A program made the position numbers and the translations under genes. Below the pieces are notes generated by a model. It did not search any database, was not told where the DNA came from, and saw only the letters and a list, made by a program, of their open reading frames with translations. A stretch of DNA of 64,000 nt from NCBI GenBank assembly GCA_004172865.1, contig SEBV01000001.1:62001-126000 (forward strand). The letters are read 5' to 3'. This stretch comes from Gammaproteobacteria bacterium. Lineage in GTDB: Bacteria > Pseudomonadota > Gammaproteobacteria > Pseudomonadales > Cellvibrionaceae. Below, in pieces: positions 8,619-17,511 of the stretch; the first letter of the stretch is position 1; every line of letters begins with the position of its first letter.

Positions 8619-10382
8619 ATGGCTTTTGACCGTGTGCTGGATTTACGTGGCGTTTTGATGGATTTAATCGCAGATGGCCGCTTGTTGCAGGAAGATGCTA
8701 ATATTCTGCTGGGCGCGACGCGCACGCGTGAACAATCCATTATGCATCCGGTCGCCTATATTGCATCGCAATCGCTGGATGATCGCAAACGTCCTGGAAA
8801 ATTTCTGGATGGCGATGCGCTCACAGAATGGCTTTCCAGCAAAAGTAAGCACCCGCTTGTTCATATTGATCCCATGAAAATTAATACGGCGAAAGTCACC
8901 GAAATAATGGGATACGCCTTTGCCAAACGCCATGGCATTTTGTGCATTGAGGTGACGCCGGAAGAAGTTGTGATCGCCTGTACGCAACCCTTTGTGACGG
9001 GTTGGGAGCCGCAACTTGAACATGTAGCGCGCCGCCGAGTTAAACGAGTTATCGCCAATCCGGCAGACATCGAACGTTACATGGTGGAGTTTTACACGCT
9101 GGCACGTTCGGTGAGCGGCGCGAGCGGTGGGGCTTCGGCTTCGGCGATTACCAACTTTGAACAGTTGGTGGAATTGGGGAAGGCGACTGACCCTGATGCC
9201 AATGATCAGCACATCGTAAAAATTGTAGATTGGCTATTGCAATATGCATACGACCAACGCGCGAGTGATATTCATATTGAGCCGCGCCGCGAAGTAGGGC
9301 GCATTCGTTTTCGTATTGATGGTGTCTTGCATTACGTTTACGAATTGCCCGCCAATGTTGCAACCGCAGTGACCAGTCGCTTCAAAGTGTTAGGGCGCAT
9401 GGATATTTCTGAGCGCCGCAAACCGCAAGATGGCCGCATCAAAACTCGTCGTAACGACGGCAGTGAAATTGAATTGCGCATGAGCACTTTGCCAACTGCT
9501 TTTGGCGAAAAATTAGTAATGCGTATTTTTGACCCCGAAGTTTTATTGCGCAGTTTTGCGGACTTAGGTTTAGTGGGCGATGACTACACACGCTGGCGAA
9601 CTATGTTGGATCGCCCCAACGGAATTGTGTTGGTTACAGGCCCGACAGGCTCCGGTAAAACCACTACGCTTTATTCATCGCTGCGCCAAATTTCTACATC
9701 GGAAGTTAACGTAAGTACCATTGAAGATCCTATCGAAATGGTGGAAGAAAGTTTTAACCAAACCCAGGTGCATCACAAAATTGGTTTGGATTTCGCTGCA
9801 GGAATTCGCAGCCTTATGCGGCAAGATCCAGACATTATTATGGTCGGCGAAATTCGCGATTTGGAAACGGCGCAAATGGCCGTTCAAGCTGCGCTTACCG
9901 GGCATTTGGTGTTATCAACAGTACACACTAATGACGCACCTTCAACGGTTGCGCGTATGTTGGATTTAGGAATTCCCTCCTATTTAATTAATGCCACTTT
10001 GCTCGGCGTAATGGCGCAACGTTTGGTGCGCACTCTGTGTCCGCACTGTAAAGAAGAAGGACAAATTAGTAGTGACGATTGGCAGCAACTGGTCGCGCCC
10101 TGGAAAGTCAATGTACCTACAAAAATTTATCGTCCGGTTGGTTGTTTGGAGTGTCGAAACACCGGCTATTTAGGTCGCCAAGGGTTGTATGAAATTTTAG
10201 TCTTATCTGAAACTTTAAAAGAAAAAGTGACCAGCGATTGCAATATTATTGATATGCGCCGCCAGGCAATGAAAGAGGGAATGCGCACTTTGCGGTTATC
10301 GGGCGCGCAAAAAATTGCGTCGGGTTTAACTACGCTTGAAGAAGTTTTGCGCGTTGCGCCGCCCGCAGAAAAGGCAAATTAA
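8619..10382 (+). CDS. Stand-alone GspE/PilB-family secretion ATPase
   Basis: A 587-residue cytoplasmic ATPase of the type II secretion / type IV pilus family. The amino terminus has a GspE-type N-domain (about 50-155). The ATPase core has the Walker A motif GPTGSGKTT near residue 341, the Asp box IRFRIDGVL, the Walker B region MRQDPDIIMVGEIRD, and the His box TGHLVLSTVHTND. The zinc-binding cysteine pairs LCPHCKEE and CLECRNTGYLG are intact. All catalytic motifs look functional. No pilC, pilD or gsp genes lie beside it, and the pil operon in this window (54-59 kb) is far away, so its partner machinery is unknown. Confidence 0.9.
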   Translation: MAFDRVLDLRGVLMDLIADGRLLQEDANILLGATRTREQSIMHPVAYIASQSLDDRKRPGKFLDGDALTEWLSSKSKHPLVHIDPMKINTAKVTEIMGYAFAKRHGILCIEVTPEEVVIACTQPFVTGWEPQLEHVARRRVKRVIANPADIERYMVEFYTLARSVSGASGGASASAITNFEQLVELGKATDPDANDQHIVKIVDWLLQYAYDQRASDIHIEPRREVGRIRFRIDGVLHYVYELPANVATAVTSRFKVLGRMDISERRKPQDGRIKTRRNDGSEIELRMSTLPTAFGEKLVMRIFDPEVLLRSFADLGLVGDDYTRWRTMLDRPNGIVLVTGPTGSGKTTTLYSSLRQISTSEVNVSTIEDPIEMVEESFNQTQVHHKIGLDFAAGIRSLMRQDPDIIMVGEIRDLETAQMAVQAALTGHLVLSTVHTNDAPSTVARMLDLGIPSYLINATLLGVMAQRLVRTLCPHCKEEGQISSDDWQQLVAPWKVNVPTKIYRPVGCLECRNTGYLGRQGLYEILVLSETLKEKVTSDCNIIDMRRQAMKEGMRTLRLSGAQKIASGLTTLEEVLRVAPPAEKAN

Positions 10383-10387
10383 TATTT

Positions 10388-10908
10388 ATGGCTACCACCG
10401 CAATTATTTACGGCGCTGCGCGCAAAGAAGGCAATACTCGACAAGTTGTTGATGCGGTAGCGCAGAAATTATCTGCCGATGTTTTTGATGTATGTGATTA
10501 CGAAATTTCTTTTTATGATTACGAACACAACAATCGCGGCGATGATTTCTTACCTTTAATTGAATGGCTACTGAAATACGATTCTTGGATTTTTGCCTCG
10601 CCCATTTATTCCCATGCCGTTATTTGTGGGCCATGAGCGCGCAGCTAAAAGTGTTTGTGGATAGAATTACCGATTTGCTGGATATTGAATTGGAAACAGG
10701 TCGCAAGTTGCGCGGCTTAAACGCGGCGCTTATTACCACCGGCATTGAAGGCCTGTGCCCTACTTGCTATGAAGATGTCTTTATCAATACCTTCAATTAC
10801 CTTGAAATAAATTATCGCGGTTGCTTGTATTTGAACGCGGCCAACGGAATTGATATACCTGCACTTGATGATGACTTAGTAGCATTCGCGCAAGCGGTCG
10901 CAAGTTAA
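10388..10908 (+). pseudogene. Flavodoxin-fold NAD(P)H-dependent FMN reductase, frameshifted
   Basis: Two frames together spell one flavodoxin-like reductase. The first (10388-10636) reads MATTAIIYGAARKEGNTRQ and runs to WIFASPIYSHA. The second (frame of 10564-10908) resumes at AMSAQLKVFVDRITDLL, the segment that normally follows SPIY within a few residues. Between SPIY and MSAQLK there are 23 bases where about 9 are expected, so a net 14-base gain shifts the frame and brings in a TGA stop at 10634. The FMN-binding start and the rest of the carboxyl terminus are otherwise intact, so the lesion looks recent, or it is a sequencing error. It starts six bases after the ATPase gene and is probably co-transcribed. 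Confidence 0.8.
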
Positions 10909-11261
10909 TATTTTTATTCAGCACTATTTCAGTAAACATCTGTCTACTACAAACCTCATCTATAACAAGCGCTTAGTTACTAATTTATGCACTAAATCCC
11001 CAATCATTTTTTCTATATAAATCAATGGGTATCTAATGGTCACAGTTCTGTTATATCCTCACTTGGTTCACTTATTGCCTTAAGCCTATCAGGTTCATAA
11101 AAATAGAGTTAAATCACCTAACTCAAACGAATGCGCCCTTTTCGAGCGCATTAACAAAATACACGCACCTTTAAATGCCATTCTTGCGTCATAGATTTTT
11201 TGAGTTATTTAGGTGGTTTTTACTGATTCATTGCTTTGCTATCGTATAAAGGATATTTGTT
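10909..11261. other. Intergenic region before the amidoligase cassette
   Basis: 353 bases with no credible gene. An imperfectly capped stem of seven pairs (11130-11136 with 11146-11152, GCGC core, 9-base loop) could end transcription of the reductase pseudogene, but it lacks a T-run. The last 20 bases hold AAAGGA before the ATG of the next gene, a good ribosome-binding site, and an upstream TATAAA (about 11245-11250) could be a -10 box. Nothing else stands out. Confidence 0.55.
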
Positions 11262-14200
11262 ATGGCTATACGCGTTGCCATTCACCATGTTACTGAATAT
11301 AAATTTGATCGGCTGACGACCCTTTATCCTCATGTGTTGCGTTTGCGTCCTGCACCTCACTCGCGTACAAAAATTCATAGTTATTCGTTAAAAATCGAAC
11401 CCGAAAATCATTTCATCAATTGGCAACAAGATCCATTTGGTAATTTCCAGGCGCGTTTGGTATTCCCTGAACAATGTGAGAATTTAAAAATTTCGGTAGA
11501 GGTTATTGCCGAAATGACGTCGATTAATCCGTTCGATTTCTTCGTTGAAGAATATGCGGAATACATTCCATTTGAATACGACACCCAATTAAAGCGCGAA
11601 TTAATTCCTTATTTGGAAGTAACCGAAGACGGCGCGCAACTTTTAGAATTAGTTAACGATATTAAAGCGGAAATTCGCCACCGTGTGCTTACCGATAAGC
11701 CGTGGCACGTTAACGATTTTTTAGTGCAAGTTAATCAGAAATTACAACTCATGATTGGCTACGGTGTTCGCCTTGAGCCCGGCATTCAAACCTGCGAAGA
11801 AACGCTCACACTTGCAAAAGGTTCATGTCGCGACACGGCGTGGTTATTAGTGCAAGTTTTCCGCCATCTAGGTTACGCCGCGCGTTTTGCATCCGGTTAT
11901 TTGGTGCAACTGACGTCAGATATTAAAGCGCTTGATGGCCCCAGCGGCCCCGAAAAAGATTTCACTGATTTGCACGCATGGACAGAAATTTTTGTTCCCG
12001 GTGCAGGTTGGATTGGTTTAGACCCAACCTCAGGTTTACTCGCCACTGAAGGCCACATTCCGTTGGCGTGTACGCCAGACCCAATTTCTGCAGCGCCGAT
12101 TACGGGCGCAACAGGAAAAACGGAAGTTGAATTCGCATATTCAAATGAAGTGTTTCGTATTTTAGAAGACCCGCGTGTAACCAAACCTTACACAGAAGAA
12201 CAGTGGGAAACGATTAATGCACTAGGTGCATCAGTCGATAAAAAATTAGATGAACAAGATGTGCGTTTAACCACGGGCGGTGAACCAACGTTTGTCTCCA
12301 TTGACGATATGGAATCGGAACAGTGGAATACCGGCGCGCTCGGTGTTGATAAATTAAAACTCGCCAAAGATTTATTGTTGCGTATGCGCAAAACTTTTGC
12401 GCCCTTTGGTTTGTTACATTACGGGCAAGGCAAGTGGTATCCCGGTGAAGAAGTTCCGCGTTGGGCGCTCGGCTGTTTTTGGCGCACGGATGGTGAACCT
12501 TTATGGCGCGATGAAAAATATTTGGCGCGCGTAGATAGAAGTTATTCATTCACTCAAGAGCATGCGAAGAAATTTGCACAAGTTTTTTGTAAAAAAATTG
12601 TCGTCAACGCTGAATTTTTAATTCCTGCGTATGAAGATGTCCTCTATTACTTGTGGGCAGAACAACAATTACCTATAGGCGTTAATCCGCTCAAAGCTGA
12701 TTTGAAAGATGATTTGGAACGTCGCCGTCTCGCGAAATTATTAACGCGCGGCTTGAATGTTGAAACCGGTTTTGTGTTACCCATTGAATGGAATTACCAA
12801 TACAAACAATGGCAAACCGGTGGTTGGAAATTGCGCACTGGCGAGTTGATGTTAATTCCTGGCGATTCGCCTTTGGGGCTACGTTTACCGCTGAACTCAG
12901 TGGGTTTCCCCGAAAAAGAATATGACCGCTACCAACCGGAATCTGATCCTATTGAAGAGAAGCCGCCGTTAAAAGCAGCGGGCAAAAGTCATCAATCGGT
13001 GCGTTTAAATTCGCTGGAAATTTTGGTGCAAAAATTTGCATCGAAAAGAAATGGTGATCAGCAGCAAGCCAATGTTCAAATCATTTCTGAACAAGTTGCA
13101 AAAACGCCTGAAGAAGCCAAAGAAAATTATCTTGAAGCGGGTTATGTGATTCGCACGGCAATGTGTTTTGAAGCGCGCGAAGGCCGTATGCATATTTTTA
13201 TGCCGCCGGTTACTTATTTGGAACATTACGTTGCACTTATTGAAGCGATTGAAGATGTTGCAAAAGAACTCGACATGCCCGTGGTATTGGAAGGTTACGA
13301 ACCACCGAAAGATTATCGCATCAAGAAATTTTTGATTACGCCAGACCCCGGTGTTATTGAAGTGAATATTCATCCGGTAAATTCCTGGCCGGAAATGGTA
13401 AACAATACCGAAGCTCTTTATGAAGACGCGCGTCAAACGCGTTTGGGCACCGAAAAATTTATGTTGGATGGTCGCCACTCGGGAACTGGTGGCGGCAATC
13501 ACGTAACATTTGGTGGGTCAACGCCTGCAGATAGTCCGTTCCTGCGTCGCCCGGATTTGTTACGCAGTCTTGTTACTTTTTGGCAGCATCATCCTGCGCT
13601 TTCCTATTTGTTTTCAGGGTTATTTGTGGGGCCAACCAGTCAATCACCGCGTGTTGATGAAGGCCGCGATGAGATGTTGTACGAGTTGGAAATTGCATTC
13701 AAGGAAATGCCCGAGGGGCTTGTTGATCAACCCTGGTTGACCGACAGATTAATGCGCAATTTATTAATTGACATTACCGGCAATACGCATCGTGCTGAAT
13801 TTTGTATCGATAAACTTTATGCGCCCGGCACTGCAAGTGGCCGTCAGGGAATTTTAGAATTCCGTGGTTTTGAAATGCCGCCGCACGCGCGTATGTCGCT
13901 GGTGCAAATTTTATTGTTGCGTTCACTCATCAGTCGTTTCTGGAAAGAGCCCTACAAAAAGCCGCTAGTGCGTTGGGGCACTTCGCTGCACGATAAATTT
14001 ATGTTGCCGCATTATGTGTGGGAAGATATGCGGTCAGTGGTGCAGGATTTAAATGATCACGGTTATCCATTTCAATTGGAATGGCTCGCAGCTTTTGAAG
14101 AATTTCGTTTCCCGCATTATGGCCGCGTACAGCTCGATGATATTCAAATTGAACTGCGTTGGGCGATTGAGCCATGGCATGTGTTGGGCGAAGAAGTTTC

Positions 14201-14711
14201 CAGTTTTGGTACATCGCGTTATGTGGATTCTTCCATCGAACGTTTGCAAGTTAAAGTCAGCGGTCTCACACCGGGGCGTTATGTGCTCGCGTGTAATGGG
14301 CGTCGCGTTTGTTTGAATGCAACGGCGAAGCACGGTGAATATGTTGGTGGTGTGCGTTATCGCGCGTGGCAACCGCCGTCTGCTTTGCATCCCACTATTG
14401 GAATTCATTCGCCGTTGGTGTTCGATTTGATTGATACCTGGAATGGCAAAAGTATTGGTGGTTGTACTTACCATGTTAGCCACCCCGGCGGTCGCAGTTA
14501 TGACCGTTTCCCGGTGAATGCGAATGAGGCCGAATCCCGTCGTGGCAATCGCTTCTTCGATTTCAATCACACCCCTGGAGCTTTACCGGTTTCACCGGCC
14601 GGGAAAATTTTGCGCGAATTCTTTGAGCATAAACATCCACCAAGACCTATGGCACCACCGCCAGAAGAGCCGGCAGATGAATATCCACATACCTTGGATT
14701 TGCGGAAATAA
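11262..14711 (+). CDS. Transglutaminase-like + DUF2126 (putative amidoligase) fusion
   Basis: An 1149-residue fusion. Residues 1-85 fit the bacterial transglutaminase amino-terminal domain. About 165-260 is a transglutaminase/protease core with the triad Cys189 (AKGSCRDTAW), His239 (DLHAWTEIF) and Asp254 (GLDPTSG). From about 320 onward is the DUF2126 domain, described as a putative amidoligase related to the glutamine-synthetase/GCS fold; it includes RLTTGGEPTFVS, SGTGGGNHVTFGG and EFRGFEMPPHARMS. No signal peptide is visible, so it is presumably cytoplasmic. Two genes of the same functional theme follow on the strand. The family has been grouped by comparative genomics with ATP-grasp/alpha-E proteins in predicted peptide-conjugate synthesis; the product is not known. 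Confidence 0.92.
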   Translation: MAIRVAIHHVTEYKFDRLTTLYPHVLRLRPAPHSRTKIHSYSLKIEPENHFINWQQDPFGNFQARLVFPEQCENLKISVEVIAEMTSINPFDFFVEEYAEYIPFEYDTQLKRELIPYLEVTEDGAQLLELVNDIKAEIRHRVLTDKPWHVNDFLVQVNQKLQLMIGYGVRLEPGIQTCEETLTLAKGSCRDTAWLLVQVFRHLGYAARFASGYLVQLTSDIKALDGPSGPEKDFTDLHAWTEIFVPGAGWIGLDPTSGLLATEGHIPLACTPDPISAAPITGATGKTEVEFAYSNEVFRILEDPRVTKPYTEEQWETINALGASVDKKLDEQDVRLTTGGEPTFVSIDDMESEQWNTGALGVDKLKLAKDLLLRMRKTFAPFGLLHYGQGKWYPGEEVPRWALGCFWRTDGEPLWRDEKYLARVDRSYSFTQEHAKKFAQVFCKKIVVNAEFLIPAYEDVLYYLWAEQQLPIGVNPLKADLKDDLERRRLAKLLTRGLNVETGFVLPIEWNYQYKQWQTGGWKLRTGELMLIPGDSPLGLRLPLNSVGFPEKEYDRYQPESDPIEEKPPLKAAGKSHQSVRLNSLEILVQKFASKRNGDQQQANVQIISEQVAKTPEEAKENYLEAGYVIRTAMCFEAREGRMHIFMPPVTYLEHYVALIEAIEDVAKELDMPVVLEGYEPPKDYRIKKFLITPDPGVIEVNIHPVNSWPEMVNNTEALYEDARQTRLGTEKFMLDGRHSGTGGGNHVTFGGSTPADSPFLRRPDLLRSLVTFWQHHPALSYLFSGLFVGPTSQSPRVDEGRDEMLYELEIAFKEMPEGLVDQPWLTDRLMRNLLIDITGNTHRAEFCIDKLYAPGTASGRQGILEFRGFEMPPHARMSLVQILLLRSLISRFWKEPYKKPLVRWGTSLHDKFMLPHYVWEDMRSVVQDLNDHGYPFQLEWLAAFEEFRFPHYGRVQLDDIQIELRWAIEPWHVLGEEVSSFGTSRYVDSSIERLQVKVSGLTPGRYVLACNGRRVCLNATAKHGEYVGGVRYRAWQPPSALHPTIGIHSPLVFDLIDTWNGKSIGGCTYHVSHPGGRSYDRFPVNANEAESRRGNRFFDFNHTPGALPVSPAGKILREFFEHKHPPRPMAPPPEEPADEYPHTLDLRK

Positions 14712-14725
14712 TTGTGCGAATAAAT

Positions 14726-14755
14726 CTCATTTTCAGACAAGTGTCTGGAAATGAG
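14726..14755. terminator. Strong hairpin after the transglutaminase-DUF2126 gene
   Basis: Fourteen-base arms (14726-14739 and 14742-14755) pair with a single G-T wobble around a 2-base gap. The hairpin begins 14 bases after the stop. There is no T-run behind it, so it may be a weak terminator, a 3'-end stabiliser, or an RNA-processing site between the first and second genes of the cassette. Confidence 0.55.
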
Positions 14756-14877
14756 GTGAATAAATCGATTTTGTTGTAACGCTTAGAATAATTTGTCTCG
14801 CTGCCCCTAAATGAAACATTGGAGTTTAAAAAGAGCTAAAATGATGGCATCTCATTCCACAATAGAATTTAACCTTC

Positions 14878-17430
14878 ATGACCTTATATTCCGCGCAGAT
14901 GGAAAATCACGTTCCTAGTCAGTCGCAATCTCAATACCAGTCTTCAAAACCTGGTATAGACGAGGCTTTTACCGATGGCGGTGAAATTCGTTCGCATTGG
15001 AAATATTTGATAGAGAGCTTGCACAGCCTCGGCGCTGAAGCCATTGAAGAGCGCCAGAAAAAAGTTCGCCGCATCCTGCGTGACGACGGCGCAACCTATA
15101 AAATTTACGACGAACCCAACGCAAACCAAACCTGGCAACTCAATCCTGTTCCGCTCTTAATTAGCAGCGAAGAATGGAGCCAAACTGAATCTGCATTAAT
15201 CGAACGCGCTGAGTTATTTAATGCCATTTTGTTGGATATTTATGGCGACCGAAAATTAGTTCAGCAGGGAATTATTCCGCCGGAATTATTATTTTCGCAC
15301 TCCGGTTATTTGCGCCCTTGTCACCACGTAAAAATGCAAGGCGATCACCAATTAATTTTGCACGGCGTAGATTTAGTGCGCGGGCCCGATGGCAAAATGA
15401 AAGTCATGGCCGACCGTACTCAAGCGCCATCAGGTGCGGGCTATGCGTTAGAAAATCGCACGGTAATGAACCGCGTTTTCCCCAGTTTATTTCGTGATAG
15501 CCACGTGCATCGTTTGTCATTATTTTTTGCGCGCCTGCGTCAAAAATTACACGAATTAAATCCCAACGGCGGCATCGCTCGCATTGTTGTATTAACACCG
15601 GGCGCGTACAACGAAACTTATTTTGAACACGCTTATCTCGCAAACTATTTAGGTTTTCAATTGGTGCAAGGTAGTGACCTCACTGTGCGTAATGGTTACG
15701 TGTGGATGAAATCGCTCGAAGGTTTAAAACGCGTCGATGTTATTTTGCGTCGTGTGGACGATGTTTATTGCGATCCTGTTGAATTAAAAGGCAATTCACA
15801 ATTAGGTGTTCCAGGTTTATTGGAAGTGGTGCGCATGGGCAATGTTGCTATCGCAAATCCATTAGGTTCCAGCGTATTGGAAAACCCCGCACTGCTACGT
15901 TACTTGCCAGAAATTTCGCGCGCCTTGATGGGCCGCGATTTGCAAATGGAATCTGTAAAAACCTGGTGGTGCGGCAATAAAAATGATTTGGAATATGTGT
16001 GTGCAAATTTAAGAAATTTGTTAATCAAACCGACTTATCGTAAACCTGGCCTCTACGAAGTTTACGGCGCAGAGTTAGACGATACTAAATTGCAGGCGTG
16101 GCAAAATCGTATTCGCAAACATCCTTATCAATTTGCAGCGCAGGAATATATTCCCAGTGCAAAAACACCAACCTGGCATCAAGGACAATTTTTACCGCGT
16201 GCCTCGATTTTAAGAACCTTTGCGGTTGCGAGCGAAACGTCCTACGCCGTTTTACCGGGCGGTTTAACACGTGTTAATTTGGATGAAGATAAAAAAATCA
16301 TTTCCAACCAGCGTGGCTCTGTTTCAAAAGATACTTGGGTATTAGCTTCCGAGCCTGAAAAATTAGTAACACTGCGCACTCCTGAAACTCAGCAACTGCA
16401 AGAAAATGTGGGCGAGCTGCCGAGCCGTGTAGTAGAAAATTTATTTTGGATGGGCCGCTACGCAGAGCGCGCCGAATCTGGTTTGCGTTTATTGCGCACC
16501 GTGTTTGTTCAATTAAATAAAACTGAGGCGTTGCCAGATGCGGTATGCAAAACCCTGCTAAAAGCCATTACCGATGTTACCTCTACTTATCCCGGTTTTA
16601 CGCGAATTGATACAGCCTTATTGAATAATCCCGAACCCGAAATGATTTCCATTATTTTGGATCAAAATCGCATGGGTAGCGTCGCAAATAATTTAATCGC
16701 CATGATTAAATCCGCCGAACAAGTTAAAGAACAACTTTCAAATGATACCCAGCGCATTATCAATAATATTGGCGATGAGCTTGATATCTTAAAAACCAAT
16801 TTGAAGCCCGCTGCACTCTCTGCGCCGGAGGAAGCATTAGCACCTTTGGTGACAGCGCTGCTCGCGTTTGCGGGTTTAATGCATGAAAGCATGATTCGTG
16901 GCAACGGTTGGCACTTTATGGAAATGGGTCGCCGTATGGAGCGCGCGCTGCAAATTATTAGCGGTTTGCGTTCAATGTTAACGAGCAAGTTTGAAGAAAT
17001 TGAACAGGAAGTGTTGGTTGAAACCGCGCTCTTGTGTGGCGAGGCGTTAATTTCTTATCGTCGTCGTTATCAAAGTGGTGTAAATGTTGAAAATGGTTTG
17101 GAGATGTTATTGCTCAATGCCAATAATCCACGTTCATTGATTTTCCAGGTTGAAGAATTGGCAATGCACTTTGCCGATTTGCCCGGCAACAAAGAAACGC
17201 TGAGTGCCGAAAATAAATTTTTATTGGAAGCCACTACCGCGCTCAAATTGAGCGACATCAAGCAATTAGCCAAAGCAGAAAATGGCGTGCGGCAAGATCT
17301 GGATCAAATTCTGGCGCGCGTACAATATCTAATTGGCAGCGCTGCCAAAGCCATCAGCCAGCGTTATTTCGATCACGCCCAAGGCCCTCAATTGTTAGTA
17401 AAAAATACTGAATGGCAAGATCAGCTGTAA
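14878..17430 (+). CDS. Circularly permuted ATP-grasp + alpha-E fusion protein
   Basis: An 850-residue two-domain protein. Residues about 95-490 match the circularly permuted ATP-grasp family (DUF404/407 type), with HGVDLVRGPDGKMKVMADRT, VLTPGAYNETYFEH, DVILRRVDDVYCDP and the late QEYIPSAKTPTW. Residues about 514-840 form the alpha-E helical domain, opening SRVVENLFWMGRYAERAE. ATP-grasp enzymes join a carboxylate to an amine through an acyl-phosphate; alpha-E always accompanies these ATP-grasps but has no proven role. In many bacteria the two parts are separate genes. It lies between two transglutaminase genes, as expected for this conserved cassette. The amino-terminal 25 residues are Ser/Gln-rich (SQSQSQYQSS). 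Confidence 0.92.
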   Translation: MTLYSAQMENHVPSQSQSQYQSSKPGIDEAFTDGGEIRSHWKYLIESLHSLGAEAIEERQKKVRRILRDDGATYKIYDEPNANQTWQLNPVPLLISSEEWSQTESALIERAELFNAILLDIYGDRKLVQQGIIPPELLFSHSGYLRPCHHVKMQGDHQLILHGVDLVRGPDGKMKVMADRTQAPSGAGYALENRTVMNRVFPSLFRDSHVHRLSLFFARLRQKLHELNPNGGIARIVVLTPGAYNETYFEHAYLANYLGFQLVQGSDLTVRNGYVWMKSLEGLKRVDVILRRVDDVYCDPVELKGNSQLGVPGLLEVVRMGNVAIANPLGSSVLENPALLRYLPEISRALMGRDLQMESVKTWWCGNKNDLEYVCANLRNLLIKPTYRKPGLYEVYGAELDDTKLQAWQNRIRKHPYQFAAQEYIPSAKTPTWHQGQFLPRASILRTFAVASETSYAVLPGGLTRVNLDEDKKIISNQRGSVSKDTWVLASEPEKLVTLRTPETQQLQENVGELPSRVVENLFWMGRYAERAESGLRLLRTVFVQLNKTEALPDAVCKTLLKAITDVTSTYPGFTRIDTALLNNPEPEMISIILDQNRMGSVANNLIAMIKSAEQVKEQLSNDTQRIINNIGDELDILKTNLKPAALSAPEEALAPLVTALLAFAGLMHESMIRGNGWHFMEMGRRMERALQIISGLRSMLTSKFEEIEQEVLVETALLCGEALISYRRRYQSGVNVENGLEMLLLNANNPRSLIFQVEELAMHFADLPGNKETLSAENKFLLEATTALKLSDIKQLAKAENGVRQDLDQILARVQYLIGSAAKAISQRYFDHAQGPQLLVKNTEWQDQL

Positions 17431-17471
17431 GTAAAAGATCAGCTGTAAATAAAAAGACCAGCCTTGAATAA
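17417..17471 (+). repeat. Short tandem repeat at the 3' end of the ATP-grasp/alpha-E gene
   Basis: An 18-base unit beginning AAGATCAGCTGTAA starts in the last codons of the gene (17417-17434). It repeats almost exactly at 17435-17452 and in decayed form at 17453-17471. The first copy contains the stop codon, so the copies lie in the spacer and do not change the protein. Confidence 0.75.
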
Positions 17472-17511
17472 AGATTTGCTTTGAAAAAATATTCGTGAGT
17501 AATCAGTTTTT

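Noticed and set aside
8664-9212. 182-codon ORF antisense to the ATPase gene
   Set aside because: It lies wholly inside a gene with strong GspE-family motifs and its product shows no family pattern. High codon-position bias in the real gene explains the open antisense frame.
10388-10908. Programmed ribosomal frameshift in the FMN reductase
   Set aside because: There is no slippery heptamer or downstream pseudoknot at the join, and the break adds 14 bases to a conserved loop, which fits a lesion.
13005-13502. 165-codon antisense ORF in the DUF2126 fusion
   Set aside because: Product is aromatic and basic with no domain, and the sense strand is a continuous, motif-bearing gene.
14049-14570. 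173-codon antisense ORF in the DUF2126 fusion
   Set aside because: Same reason: a shadow of the sense gene, no ribosome-binding site, no recognisable protein.
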